64,000 nucleotides of DNA, from NCBI GenBank assembly GCA_027625915.1, contig JANTQA010000016.1, positions 1,307,001-1,371,000 of the forward strand. Direction: 5' to 3'. Positions 11,612 to 23,431 of this stretch are shown one piece after another (the stretch's first letter is position 1; the number at the start of each line of letters is the position of its first letter). Source of the DNA: Anaeramoeba flamelloides (lineage: Eukaryota > Metamonada > Anaeramoebidae). Under the pieces are notes generated by a model. The model made no database searches and was not told where the DNA came from. It worked only from the letters and a program-made list of their open reading frames with translations. Position numbers and translations under genes: made by a program.

Positions 11612-14600
11612 ATGTCAGATCACAATTCCATTTATTTTGGACAATACAATTTTCATTTATCCAAAAAATCACATTCAAAAAGTGACATTCTACCAATAAC
11701 AAAATATCCAAATATTAAAATAATCTCTTCTGGGTTACACAACGGTTTGATCGTTACAAAAGAGAATGAGTTATATCGAATTAGTACTACTGACCAAAAA
11801 AAAAAAAAAAAGAAAATTACAATTCCTCAAAACGAATTGATCACAAGCTTGGGACACAGCTATTATAATGGCTTGGTTCTTACCCAATCAGGAAAGGTTT
11901 ATTCAGTTGGAACAGACTTTTCCTATAATCAATTACCCTTAAAAAAGGTTACCAATCTTAATTTAGAAACCGCTTATTTATGTGAATGGTTTGAAGAAAA
12001 AAATATTAAAATAAGAAGTATTGTATGTACCTCCGTTAACAATTATTTTGTTTCCATGGATAACGTTTTGTATGGAAACGGCTTTAATTCTTCATGTAAA
12101 TTGTCCTTTTTCCTTCTTTTTGCTTTTTCATCAAGAAATCAAAAACAAATTTTTTTTTTTTCTTTTTTCTTCTTCCTTTTTTCTTTTTTTTTTCTCCTTT
12201 TGTTTTAAATTTTAAAGTTTTTCTCTATGAAAAGGGAAAAGAGTGTTTTCTTCAAAAATAGAATTTTTTTTTGACTTTTGAGAGAAATAAACACACAATG
12301 GTTTTGATCCACAAATTTTGTGATAGGATCTTGGTTTTGCAAATAAAACTTAAATTAAAGAAAAAAGAAATTTTCACAACAACAGAATTCTTTTACAAAT
12401 TAAGAAAAAATTTCCTTCGTTTTGTTCGAGAAAAAATTACAGTTCTTTTGTATTTTTTTTTTTCACATCTTTTGTGTTCAAATTATTATTGATTGGAAAA
12501 CAAGATTAAGCCATTTCACCAACTGTTTCCAATTTCTTGATCAATACAATTGTGTGTTTATTTCTCTCAAAAATCAAAAACAAATTCTATTTTTGAAGAC
12601 ATTCAGATTTACATTTCTTATATTAAAATCAAAGTCTTAAGGACGATGTTTTCTAATGAAAACTGTGAAAATGTCGATAGAAACACTCACGATAAAGAGT
12701 TCCATAAACTCAGTTAAATTTGTCCACTGAGAATTTCTTTTATAAAATTTCATAATTCCAAAAATTTCTGCAATTTTCCTTTCTAAGATCCCATCTACAA
12801 AATTTTCTTTTCAAGTCATAAAACAGAAAAAAAATTCTCAGGATGTTCTAAATATTGTTTTTAGTTGACTTTTACATGTTTGAAATGTTTTCAAATTTGA
12901 ACTTGTACTTGAAAATCCCATAAATTCATTTTTTTTAACTGAATTTTTCATTCAAAAACCTGTTAAAAATTTTATGTTTGATTTTATTGTTTTTAACTTT
13001 GAAATGAGTAATTTTTTTTAATCCCATTTCTTTTCAGAATGAAAATACTTTTTGAGAAGTGAATGATAAATAACAACATAAATAAGCACCCTCCAAGGGT
13101 CAGAACGTAGTCCTTAATTTATAAAGTTTTTTTTATAAATTTATTAAATTGTTTGGGTTTTAAACCCCAGATTTTTTGACCAGTTTCCTCTCTCATCGGG
13201 AAGCACCAAAAAACTTTATTAATTTTTGAAAAAATGCTTTTCTAGTGTTTGAAATTTAAATGGGATAAAATTTCAACCGATTCTCTTTTTTTTCAATTCT
13301 GAAATCTGGGTTTGATTTTGGATTCGAAGTTCTTCAATATATAAAAATATTTCGAATAAAAAGGTAACCATATAAATAAACCAAGATCACAAATTATATT
13401 CTATTTCTTTGAAAACTCTTTTCTCAAGTTTAAAAAAGAAAAATGAGGAAAATGAAGTGAAAAATTTTTCCCATTTATTATTCAAAAAAGTGTTCAAAAA
13501 TTTTTAAAATATTTTCAAAAATAATGGAAACCTAGTACAAAGTTTTAAACATTTATTTGAATTTATCGATATATTTAAATTAGGTATAGTTTTGTATTTG
13601 CGTGAATCTTGGTGACTGTTGCAAATTAAGTTAACACTTTTTCTTCACTTGAATATTCAATAATTGAAACCATTGATCTCGCGATCTACTCGTACTTTCA
13701 ATTTGTTTGTTTGTGATATTATTTGAAAGGATTTTAAAAAGGAAACTTCAAAAGATTTGAGTACTTTTAAATGAAAAAGAAAATATTACAGGAATTAACA
13801 TGACCAAATCTTCTTCGTTTTGTTAATAGAAACTACTTTGATACTTTTTCGAAGATATTTTGTGGGAAAAAAAGATTTTTCTGTAATTTATGTGATTTCT
13901 GTTATTTTTTTATGATTCCTGTGACTTTTTTTTCTCAAAAATTCTCCAAAAAATTAATAATAAATCTTCTTTATTTTTTTTTTTTATTATTTAACGGAGG
14001 AGTTTTTAATTCCTCTTATTTGCCCGAATTCCTAAATTATGATTTAGGAATTTTGTTAAAGACTCAAAAATAAATTTATTACCTATTAAGGCTAATAAAT
14101 ACAATGAATCTCTTTTTCTAATAATATCAAAAATAGTAATATTATTTTTTAATATATTAGAGATGTTAAATTTTTTTATTTCAGATATCCAGATTTTACG
14201 ATTATTTTCATAGGCTGGGCAGTTCCAGAGAAAATGATCCAAATCTTCAATGATATCTAAATTTTTTTTGATTTTTTGCATAATTTACAGTATTTTGATT
14301 TGTCTTTGTTCATAACATAAGAATATCTATTTAAATAATTTGTAAAATTTCTGAGTTTTAAGATTGAAGTTGAGCCCTTCCATTTTAAGTATCTTTGTTG
14401 TTTGTTAATATTATTTTGAATAGAAATTATTTTTAAATATTTATGAACTTTCCAACTTGGACTATTTTCCAGTTGTTTAATTCGATATTTCTCAAGTTCA
14501 AATTCTAATTCTTTTAGGGTGTCTGATTGCCAGTTAATATTTTCAAATTTCTGTTCTCTGAATTTGAGATTTTTTACTATTTCATGAAAACCCAAAAAGG

Positions 14601-17600
14601 TTAATTTTTGAATTAGTTTAAATCTTCTTTTATATATAGTTATTCTTGCTGAATCTATTTTTGCTTCAGTTTTATATATAAGTCTTGGAGAGTGTGGATT
14701 TATTAATAAAAATTTTGTTACTTTTTTATTAATCCACACATCTATATCATTGAAATCTTGTTTTGTCAAATCAAATATTTCTAATCCATATAACAATTGA
14801 CTATGTAAGACCGCTTTAAAAAAATGAATTTTCAATCCATTAGTAAATTTCTTTTGTTGTAAAATATTAGTTATTTTTTTAAAATTGGTTTTAACTTTAT
14901 CAAGGTTAAATTTTAAATGAGTTTTTTTATCTAACCAAATCCCAAGATATAATATTTCTTTTGGATTGGTAGTTTTTTTCGTTTTATCATCATTTGGATT
15001 CAAATCTTCTTTATTTTATTAATAGGAACTAATTTGATACTTTTTCGATAATGTGTTGTTGAAAGAAAAGGTATATGTAATGTTTCTAAATTTGAAATTT
15101 TCATTTTTTTGTTTTTCAAACAAATGCCTTAAAATCATTAAAAAGTCTTTACCTGTTCAAATATATGTAATAATTTTTTGGAAAAAAGAAAGGAAAATTT
15201 TATTCATTTTATTTTTCGGATTACAGTAATATACTACTGGAAAAATTTTGTCTAATTTAATGGATCAAAATATCATTTAAAATTTATTTCAGATCTGAAG
15301 ATCTGGATTAATTTGGAAATCTTTTTATTTTTTTTTTTGAATTTTCTCGAACACGTGAGTAAAAATGATTTCTGAATTTTTCTTTCTTATTATAAAAAAA
15401 TGTGATTTTTTTTTATCTATAATACTTTTCTGGTATGTACCAAGGGTCAGAAAATTGGATCTTATATTTAATGCCTTTACTAACATTCTATTGGATTTAA
15501 TAAAGAAATGAAGTGATTTGGAGTAGAAAAGTCAAGAGAAAATCGAAAATACTTTTTCCAAATTCAAACAAATCCAAACATCTCCAATAGTTTATTAAAT
15601 ACAATATAATATTACTAAATACATCAAATATATGGTAAGTTTCCTAGACTTCCTGGGCATACCAGAAAAGTATCACAGTTAATGAAAAAATCACAATTTT
15701 ATCAAAAAAAAAACATCAAAATTTCAGAAATCATTTTTGCAAATGTGAATTCAAGCATTCATATAATTTGAAATTTTTTCGTTCAAATTCAATTGACGAT
15801 TTTCATGAGAAAACAAAGATTTTCAAATCGACCACGTGTCCGCAAAAATGGCCGTTTTCAAATAAGCATTATTCCCATAAAAATTTTAATTTTTAATCAT
15901 TGAATATTTGTCTAGTAATCATTTCATTCATTGAATACCCGTACTTTTTTTGAAAATCCAATCTTTATCCACTTTGATTATTATTGATTTTTTTTCAAAT
16001 TTAAACAATAATATTACGGGCTATCTAAAATAAAGCCACCACGGGTGCCTTAAAAATTAAAACATCAATAAATTATACTCTTTATTTCTATAGATCGAGA
16101 AGAACTATGAAATTTCGAATTTTTAGGAATAAATAATTTGGCCAGATCAGATACTTAATTGGAAGATTGTAGTAAAAACCCATAACACAACCATGTTTCT
16201 TCTAATTGAAGTATTGTCTAGTTTCCAATAAAAACCTCAGAATAAATGGACTTTTAAGAAACATGGTTTGTGTTGCGGGTTTTTCTAAAGGATCTTCCTA
16301 TTAAGTAGAGGTTTAGGCAAATTATTTATTCCTAAAAATTCGAAATTTCATAGTTCTTCTCGATCTATAGAAATAAAGAGTATAATTTATTGATGTTTTA
16401 ATTTTTAAGGCACCCGTAGTGGCTTTATTTTAGATAGACCTTAAGTTAAAAAGTAAAAAATTATAGACTTTTTCTCACAGTTTTTTTTTATTTTCAGATA
16501 AATTAATAATAAAATACCTTAATACCATTTGGTAAATAGAATGTATGAAATTTTCATTAAAAATAAGTTGAAATGTGATGAATAATCATTTGAAATTGAA
16601 AAAAAAAATGTATTATTGTTTTCTAATACTTTTTGTTTTTTTAATTAATTAGTATTTGTTAAAATGTTTTTTTTTTGAATTGAGAAAACAATCGTGAAGT
16701 TGAAGATTTATCTCTTTAATTCTATTTCTTATTTCACTGGAAGGTAACCCTTCCACAACAACAGCAATCTAGATTTGGATCTTTTATTTGTTTTTTCAAA
16801 AAAGTTCAGCTTTAAAATTAACATTAAAATGTGTAAAAACTGATTTTAATGAAAGAGAGTTTTTTTTCCTAAGAAACTCGATTTCTATTATATTATGGAG
16901 TCTATTGGTGAACAACATTACAGGCATAATATCGTCGATTTTCAATCGGAATCTTCTCATGAAAATGGTCATTTGATAAATATCATTTTTTTTTCAAATT
17001 TGAGAACAAATTCATTTTTTTGTTTTTTTTTTTTGAATATTTCCATTTTAATGTTTAATTACAAGATACGAAAATAATTTGGAAATTTCAATAATAGAAA
17101 TAACCACTATTTTCCAATCGCCAACTTATTGCAAATACAAAAACAAAAAAATCGAATACCTAAAGCAGTATCATTCTTAATCATGTTTTACGGAAAGAAT
17201 GATGCATTGAAATATTGAATCTCCCTAAGATGGTGCTAATTGCTTAAAAAAACTTTTTTTGAAATTAAAGTCAGGCTTTATTCAAAAATTATTTTATTTT
17301 AAAAAATTATACCAAAAAATGCTAATTGTCTTTAGCAGTTAAATAAATTCTTTTTTCGTTATCAAAAAACCAATCTTTAAATCGGAAAAAATACAGACAT
17401 ATTTGTAAAAAATTAAATTTTGCTAATAAAAATAAAAAATTATATAATGTCAGCCCATTTACTATAAATATTTCTTAATCAATAACATAAGGATTTTTTG
17501 AATGCTTAAGGGATTAGCGTATACCAAGGATAAGCCTAGGATCAAAGTATGTTGTTATTGGGTTTAACCACATTATTGCTACATGGTTCAAATGTCTCTA

Positions 17601-20133
17601 AAAAATCGATTAGTCAAGTAGTAATATTTGTTGATCTCATCAATTAAAAATGATCTATGTATTAGTAAAAAACCCAACAATTTCAGAATAAAATCTGCAT
17701 TTCGCCATAAATTTAAAGGTTTAATTATCAATATTCAGACTACACAGTTGCAAAATATCCATCTTAAATTTGTGGCGAAATGTAGATTAGTCACTAAAAA
17801 ATTCGTTTTTTTTTAAAAATTAAATAATTAACCAATACAGTTTTTTGACAAATTATTTCTCAAATTTTGGAAATATATTGATGATACCAGTAGCTTTATC
17901 AAAAGCAAACAAAACTAATCAGTCTTTGTGCTTTTATGTTGATGATTATTGAGTTAATCTTTGAAATTCAAAAATTATAAAAATAGTTACTTTTGGAAGT
18001 TCTAAATTTAAATTATTAAATACCAGAATACTTTATTTTGGCTTTCTATTTTTAGATTTGGAAATGGAATTAAAAAAATTTTTTCCAAAATTAAACTTTT
18101 TTAATTGTGATCATTAGTAAAAAATGTAATAATTTATTGAGCAATAAGATTTATAATAGATTTTTTAGAACTATTTGAGCCATGGTGCACTAATATCATT
18201 TACACCCAATTACAACATACTTTGATTATAGAGAAATTTAGGGTAACGTTAATCCCTTAACACATTGGAAACTGAAAAAAAAAAAAATCCAAATACAATA
18301 TAAATCACAAAAACTTGAGATTACAGCGCTGGTCATATAAAAAACTAGAACAAATTTTTTTTTTTTTTTTTTATTTTTTGTAATAATTAGATAAAAACCA
18401 TTAGAGATACCCGACGTCCTCATAGAGTTTTAGAGTAATCATACTAAAACTTGTTGACAATTTTCATTTTATTTTTTTCCCAGTTTCTGTACCAGTTTCT
18501 GTACCAGTTTCTGTACCAGTTTCTGTACCAGTTTCTGTACCAGTTTCTGTACCAGTTTCTGTACTAGTTTCTGTTCCAGTTTCTGTTTTAATGTTACTTT
18601 CCCTGCTACTATTTCTGTTCTTATTCTTGATCTTGTTCTAATTATTTTAATCAATTTTCTATATTTTACAAAAGTAAATCTTCTTAAATATTTTTTTATT
18701 TGCTTTCTTTTTTTTCAAGCTTGAAAATTTTTTATTGTATAAAGATATCCTAAATTTTAATAAATATTATTATTTCTTCATAAAAAATGAATCAAAAATA
18801 ATATTAAACTCTTTTTTATTAACCCAACATTTAATTAATAAAAAAAAAAAAACAAATAAAATAAATAAAAACTTAAAAAGTTCAACTGGGAAAAAGAACA
18901 GAACCATCTAATCAACATTTACCAATTCAAATTTATGAAAATGTAAGTAATGTTTACGGATCTCCCCATTCAAATCATAATCTTTTCACAACGTTGGATA
19001 ATAAACTAATAGGCTTAGGGACAAATTCAAATGCACAATTAGGTTTGGGTCATAAGAGCGGCATTACTAAGCCTTCCGTTGTCCCAAATATTAAAGCTTC
19101 TGAAATTAAACAAATTAGTTGTCCAAATACAAGTTCAATTATCTTATTCAAAAATGGGAAATTATTTTCCTGTGGTAAATCTTCCACAAATGGACAAAAT
19201 TTAGAAAAAAAAACTTTTTGCCCAATTCCTTCCTTAAAAGATAAACTATTTTCTGACCTTGCTTCTGGTTATAATCATACTATTGTTTTAACAACCGAAA
19301 ATGAGTTATATGGCTGGTCACAGCAAAAGGATTGTTTCCTAATGAAGAAAACTATTTATACCCCAGTAGAAATTAAAACCAGTTTTCTCAAAAAAAATTT
19401 AAGATATGAATTGACATGTAGTAATTACAATAGCTTTATTTTCCCTCCCAATCCACATAAAAATTCTTTGACTGATAATTCGGAATTTATGATCCTTTTC
19501 GAAACAGGCAAATTTAGTGATTATACTTTACAGTCTTCCAATATAAAAATACACAAATCATTTGTTGAATGTAGAATCGGAACTACAATAGATAACATTG
19601 AGCAAGTTTTCAATAAATATAACAAAAATGAAATAAATACTTTTTTGAAATGGGTGTATTCTGGTATTGTTATCGAAGGGTATGAGATACTGGACAAAAT
19701 CAGCAAAGAATTCGGTATTCAAAATATTTTTTCAATAGATTTTAATCAAAATTTATTAAACTTATATAACGATCATGATTCCAAAAATTTTCATTTATTG
19801 GTCCCAATTGATGACGAATATGAGAATGAAGAGGAAGAGGAAGAAGAATTTGAAGAAATTCCAGTTCACAAATATATATTATATGCTAAATCAGGATTAT
19901 TTAGAGAAATGTTTGATAATATTAACGAAAGTTCAAATACAGTTAAAGACTATTCCGGTAAAACAATCGAAAGCTTGGAACTATTAGTGAAATTTTTTTA
20001 TACGAGAAAAATTGAATTAACTGCGGATGATGACCCAGAATTAGTTGTTGAAGAATTAAGTGACGCTGTTGAATACTATCAATTAAATGAAATTTGCAAT
20101 TTGAATAATAAACTCAATTCTCTGAAAAAATAA
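11612..20133 (+). CDS. RCC1-repeat/BTB protein, two exons, 578 residues
   Basis: Exon 1 is 11612-12095 (ATG start, MSDHNSIYFGQ) and exon 2 is 18881-20133 (stop TAA). Donor TCAT/GTAAAT and acceptor AAAAAG/TTCAAC join in phase 1 and restore an RCC1 blade motif across the junction (YGNGFNSSFQLG). Residues about 30-310 hold RCC1-type blades (YNGLVLTQSGKVYSVG, GLGTNSNAQLGLG, GYNHTIVLTTENELYGW), expected to fold as a beta-propeller. Residues about 365-435 form a short first BTB (GKFSDYTL..IKIHKSFVE). After an acidic EEEEEEEFEE linker, residues about 455-570 form a second BTB (VHKYILYAKSGLFREMF). RCC1-BTB proteins usually act as scaffolds, often as cullin-3 adaptors; substrate unknown. The 6785-bp intron is loaded with repeats and one LINE. 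The exon join is inference from phase and motif continuity. Confidence 0.85.
12250..12598. repeat. inverted repeat in the RCC1-BTB intron
   Basis: Outer arms of about 50 bp (12250-12299 and 12547-12598) read CTTCAAAAATAGAATTT / AAATTCTATTTTTGAAG and then GAGAGAAATAAACACAC and its complement. The interior is a less perfect palindrome. No coding content; probably a MITE. Confidence 0.75.
12845..13480 (+). repeat. dispersed repeat block in the RCC1-BTB intron
   Basis: The first half (to about 13170) matches 62660-63070: GTTTGAAATGTT, GTACTTGAAAATCCC, AAGGGT..ACATAGTCCTTA. The second half (about 13245-13480) matches 26480-26720 and 51465-51600: ATAAAATTTCAACCGATT-like, then TTCAATTNTGAA, TTTNGGATTC and a GATCAC motif. 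All copies are diverged. Confidence 0.6.
13978..15001 (-). mobile_element. 5'-truncated LINE copy with target-site duplication
   Basis: A non-LTR retrotransposon 3' end inserted antisense in the RCC1-BTB intron. The 16-nt duplication AAATCTTCTTTATTTT lies at 13962-13977 and 15002-15017. The poly-T beside the left copy is the element's poly-A tail, and truncation falls inside the reverse-transcriptase region. The coding part is close to the copy at 41211-48582. The perfect duplication suggests a fairly recent insertion. Confidence 0.9.
14006..15001 (-). pseudogene. LINE ORF2 C-terminal fragment
   Basis: Encodes the post-catalytic part of a LINE ORF2: the segment after the catalytic aspartates (ILYLGIWLDKKTH), the thumb-like region (LKIHFFKAVLHSQLLYGLE), then a CCHC-type zinc motif (YCKLCKK ... 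LDHFLWNC). The frame shifts by one base in an A run between CKLCKK and LDIIEDLDHF, so it is read in two open pieces (15001-14257 and 14281-14006). It is 5'-truncated and lacks endonuclease and catalytic motifs, so it is not functional alone. Confidence 0.85.
15361..15740. repeat. imperfect inverted repeat in the RCC1-BTB intron
   Basis: Arms at about 15361-15437 and 15658-15740. Shared segments include AATGATTTCTGAA / TTTCAGAAATCATT and AATACTTTTCTGGTATG / CATACCAGAAAAGTAT. The loop is about 220 bp. Family not assigned. Confidence 0.65.
16018..16440. mobile_element. TTAA-flanked MITE, about 180-bp inverted arms
   Basis: The left end is GGGCTATCTAAAATAAAGCC and the right end is its complement with one change (GGTCTATC). 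The right flank is TTAA (16441-16444) and the left flank TTAC (16014-16017), a decayed duplication. The arms are almost perfect to about 16200/16260. No ORF. Lies in the RCC1-BTB intron. Confidence 0.85.
17510..18256. mobile_element. TTAA-flanked MITE, about 120-bp inverted arms
   Basis: TTAA at 17506-17509 and 18257-18260. The ends are GGGATTAGCGT and, reversed, GGGATTAACGT. The arms share GATCAAAGTATGTTG and CTAAAAAATC. The interior contains a smaller palindrome (17689-17795, CGCCATAAATTTA / TAAATTTGTGGCG). No transposase frame. Same target and GGG start as the other TTAA elements here. Confidence 0.85.
18481..18588. repeat. 12-bp minisatellite, nine units
   Basis: Tandem CAGTTTCTGTAC units, the first seven identical or nearly so and the last two diverged, followed by a degenerate tail. 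It ends about 290 bp before the RCC1-BTB acceptor. Twelve being a multiple of three gives an open QKLV repeat on the minus strand, which I do not take as a gene. Confidence 0.95.
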
Positions 20134-20288
20134 TGTTTATCAGAGTAATAAAACCAGCAATTACTTGATATTTTTTTGAAGCCTAATAATGAATTGCCAG
20201 CTTTTATTTTAAAAAGAAATCATATTCAAAAGTAAAAGAAAAAGTTTAAAATAAAGAACACAAAAGAAAGAAAAATTGATTAAAATCA

Positions 20289-20322
<34 letters not shown>

Positions 20323-20590
20323 CAAAATTTTGAATGAAAAGATAATTATTGACTTCTCTCAGTAGAGATCAAAGGTCGAAGAATGTTTACTTTATTGTAG
20401 AAATAGTTATTTCCTGAGTTTTGCCAAGAATTATTATATTTTTTTTTCAAAAAAATTAGGAAAAAATTTGAAAATTAAATGATAAAAAGTATTTATTAAA
20501 AGTAAAAACTCAATTTTTTTTTTTTCAACCAATAAATATTTTGAGATTTTTAAGATTTTTCTTGGCTGTATTCTAAATAAATTTATTTAA
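20134..20590. other. 3' flank of RCC1-BTB with a T31 homopolymer
   Basis: No gene. A run of 31 T at 20292-20322 is the longest homopolymer noticed in the window. A clear poly-A signal cannot be chosen in such AT-rich sequence. Confidence 0.6.
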
Positions 20591-21522
20591 GGGACTAGTA
20601 TATTAATTTTTTTTTTTTTTGACCAATAACTAAATAAGGAATCCTTATCTTGAAATATGTTTAAAATTGAAAATAGACAGGTTTTTTCAATGTTAGAACT
20701 TTTAGTTCTTGTTTTTTTAAAATTTTACAATTCTGTCAAAAAAAGTGATTTCTTAAAAATTTTTTTGTAAAAAAAAATATCTTTAATGGATGAGAATTTT
20801 TGGATTAATTTTGGATTTAATTATTTTCTCAAAAATAATATTTATTCTCATTTTGAAAAATGAAAAAATAATTTAAAACTAGTAAATATTTTCTCTTTTA
20901 CTTCTTTTCATCCAACTTGACTCAATAAAGAAATCAATTTGTTTTATCAATAATTACTTTATAAAAAAATAGTTCTGATTCTTTTCTTTGATTTTTTTTT
21001 ACTCTGACAAAAACTTTAAGAATGATAATTTGGGAATACTAAAAAAAAACTTCAAATTCAACAAAAACAAAAGAGTGTAAACTCAAAAAGTAGATTCATG
21101 GGGAAAAAATGGTACAAGAAAAGAAAGAAAATATTTTATTTTTAGTAAAGCAGATATTGCATGTTTTTTTCGAATCAAACTGTTTTTTCATACAAATCCA
21201 AAAAACCTTTTCAGGTTTATTTTTCAAACTATTTTTTGTAGGTCTTCCACAAACACAACAAGGTTTTGCTTTCTTGCTAATATATTTTTTTATTTTTTGT
21301 ATTTTTGTGAAAAGTTAAAAAAAAGCAACTTTCAAAAAAGTGAAAAAATGCAAAAATTTTTTATTTCTATAAAAACAATAACTAAATTTAATGAATGTCA
21401 TTTATCGAGATTTCATTACTATACTAAGAAGTTTTTCACTTTGATTTCAAATCTAAGTAATTGGTAAAAAAATTCTAAATCTCTATTAAATATACTTAAA
21501 AAAATTAATATAGACTAGTCCC
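20591..21522 (-). mobile_element. TTAA-flanked element, copy 1 of an inverted pair
   Basis: TTAA at 20587-20590 and 21523-21526. The right end reversed is GGGACTAGTCTATATTAA; the left end is GGGACTAGTATATTAA. The 932-bp interior is the reverse complement of 22498-23427 at high identity. A 34-codon open segment on the minus strand (21278-21175) begins SKKAKPCCVCGRPTK and carries CxxC-type cysteines, perhaps a relic of a longer protein. No full transposase. Confidence 0.85.
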
Positions 21523-21526
21523 TTAA

Positions 21527-22493
21527 AATAAATAATTAAAAAGGTTGTGGAGATTTTTTAGAGTATTTTTTTGAAACAATTTGATTAAAAAACATATTAT
21601 TTCCAAATTATAACGAAAAATAATTTTTAAAAATCTTTTTTCTTGAATTTATTCTATAGATTATCATTTTTTTCAAAAATCTTTTTTTTTTTGACTTGAC
21701 CAAAAAAAATCATAAGTTGTAATATTTATATTTTGATCAATATTTTTTAAACACCTTATTTTTTGACAAAAAACTATTTATCAAACACTTCGGGTATTTC
21801 TAAAAAAGTGGGTGGACTTTTTTTATATTTTGTAAAAAAATTCTCTTTGAGGTATCTCTATATGTTAATTAATAATATTAAATCAAGGGGAATATTAATA
21901 TTGATTATATCATTATTTATTGTTTTTTTTTACAAAATTATTTCATCAAAACATTTCCAACAAATGAAAAAAAAATAAAACACTTTCTTTATTAAAAATG
22001 GTACCAAGACAAATTCATTATTAAATGGACACTGGGCAAATATACAAATAAATTTTTAAACAATAAAATATTTTTGTAAAAGTCTTAATTTCTTTTAGGA
22101 AATTTATCAAGATTTAAACCTCTTTATAAAATGCATTTTTTATGATCAAAAATCAGAAAAAACACTTCTATTTTCATGCCAATAAAATATCAAATATATT
22201 AAGTGATGTAGATCTGAAAAATATAGCATCATTTTTGATCTTTTTGTCCCAGAAAAATAACTTGAAAATAGAAATCCAATTTTTTTAATATCCTTCAATA
22301 AGGTAATAAGTTACAAAATAACAAATTGATCTATTATAAAGAACCAATTAATTATAAATAACCATTTTGGATATGGTATGGCAATTTCAAATTAAGTTTA
22401 ATAAATATATTACAAAAATAAATTTTCACTAATTTTTTCGAAATATCTTAGGAACTAAAGTTTTTTAGTATTAATGTAATATATTTTTATCTT
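21527..22493. other. spacer between the two inverted TTAA elements
   Basis: 967 bp of AT-rich sequence between the facing copies. No recognisable protein or RNA; the open frames are low complexity. It would form the loop if the two arms paired. Confidence 0.55.
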
Positions 22494-22497
22494 TTAA

Positions 22498-23427
22498 GGG
22501 GCTAGTCTATATTAATTTTTTTTAGGTAAATTTAATTGAGATTTAGAATTTTTTTTGCCAATTACTTAGATTTGAAATCAAAGTGAAAAACTTCTTAGTA
22601 TAGTAATGAAATCTTGCTAAATGACATTCATTAAATTTAGTTATTGTTTTTATAGAAATAAAAAATTTTTGCATTTTTTCACTTTTTTGAAAGTTGCTTT
22701 TTTTCAACTTTCCCAAAAATATAAAAGATAAAAAAAAATATTAGCAAGAAAGCAAAACTTTGTTATGTTTGTGGAAGACCTACAAAAAATAGTTTGAAAA
22801 ATAAACCTGAAAGGGTTTTTTTGGATCTGCATGAAAACATAGTTTGATTCGAAAAAAATATACAATATATGCTTTACTCAAAATAAAAGATTTTCTTTCT
22901 TTTCTTGTACCTTTTTTTTTTCATGAATCTACTTTTTGAGTTTACACTCTTTTGTTTTTGTTGAATTTGAAGTTTTTTTAAGTGTTCCCAAATATTCATC
23001 CCAAAAATTTTTGTCAGAGTCAAAAAAAATCAAAGAAAGGAATAAGAACTATTTTTTGAAAAAGTAATTATTGTTAAAACAAATTGAGTTCTTTATACAT
23101 TCAAGTTGGATGAATAGAAGTGAAGGTGGAAATATTCACCAGTTTTAAATTATTATTTCGTTTTTCAAAATGAGAATAAATATTATTTTTGAGAAAATAA
23201 TTAAATCCAAAATTAATCAAAAAATTCTCAACCTTTCAAGATATTTTTTCAAAAAAAAATTTTTAAAGTCACTTTTTTTGACAGAAATTGTAAAATTTTA
23301 AAAAAACAAGAACTAAAAGTTCTAACATTGAAAAAACCTGTCTATTTTCAATTTTAAACATATTTCAAGATAAGGATTCCTTATTTAGTTATTGGAAAAA
23401 AAAAAAAAATTAATATAGACTAGTCCC
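22498..23427 (+). mobile_element. TTAA-flanked element, copy 2 of an inverted pair
   Basis: TTAA at 22494-22497 and 23428-23431. The ends are GGGGCTAGTCTATATTAA and, reversed, GGGACTAGTCTATATTAA. 930 bp long and the reverse complement of copy 1. The counterpart of its cysteine segment is 22743-22847 (KAKLCYVCGRPTKNSLKN). Most of the few codon differences from copy 1 change the residue, so this stretch does not look selected as protein. Confidence 0.85.
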
Positions 23428-23431
23428 TTAA

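Noticed and set aside
16895-17077. Open frame starting MESIGEQHYRHNIVDF inside the RCC1-BTB intron
   Set aside because: The first 30 residues look protein-like, but it runs into Phe-rich low complexity, has no clear splice signals and matches no family I know.
18469-18654. Minus-strand open frame of repeated QKLV units
   Set aside because: It is the 12-bp minisatellite read in frame; a unit length divisible by three keeps it open.
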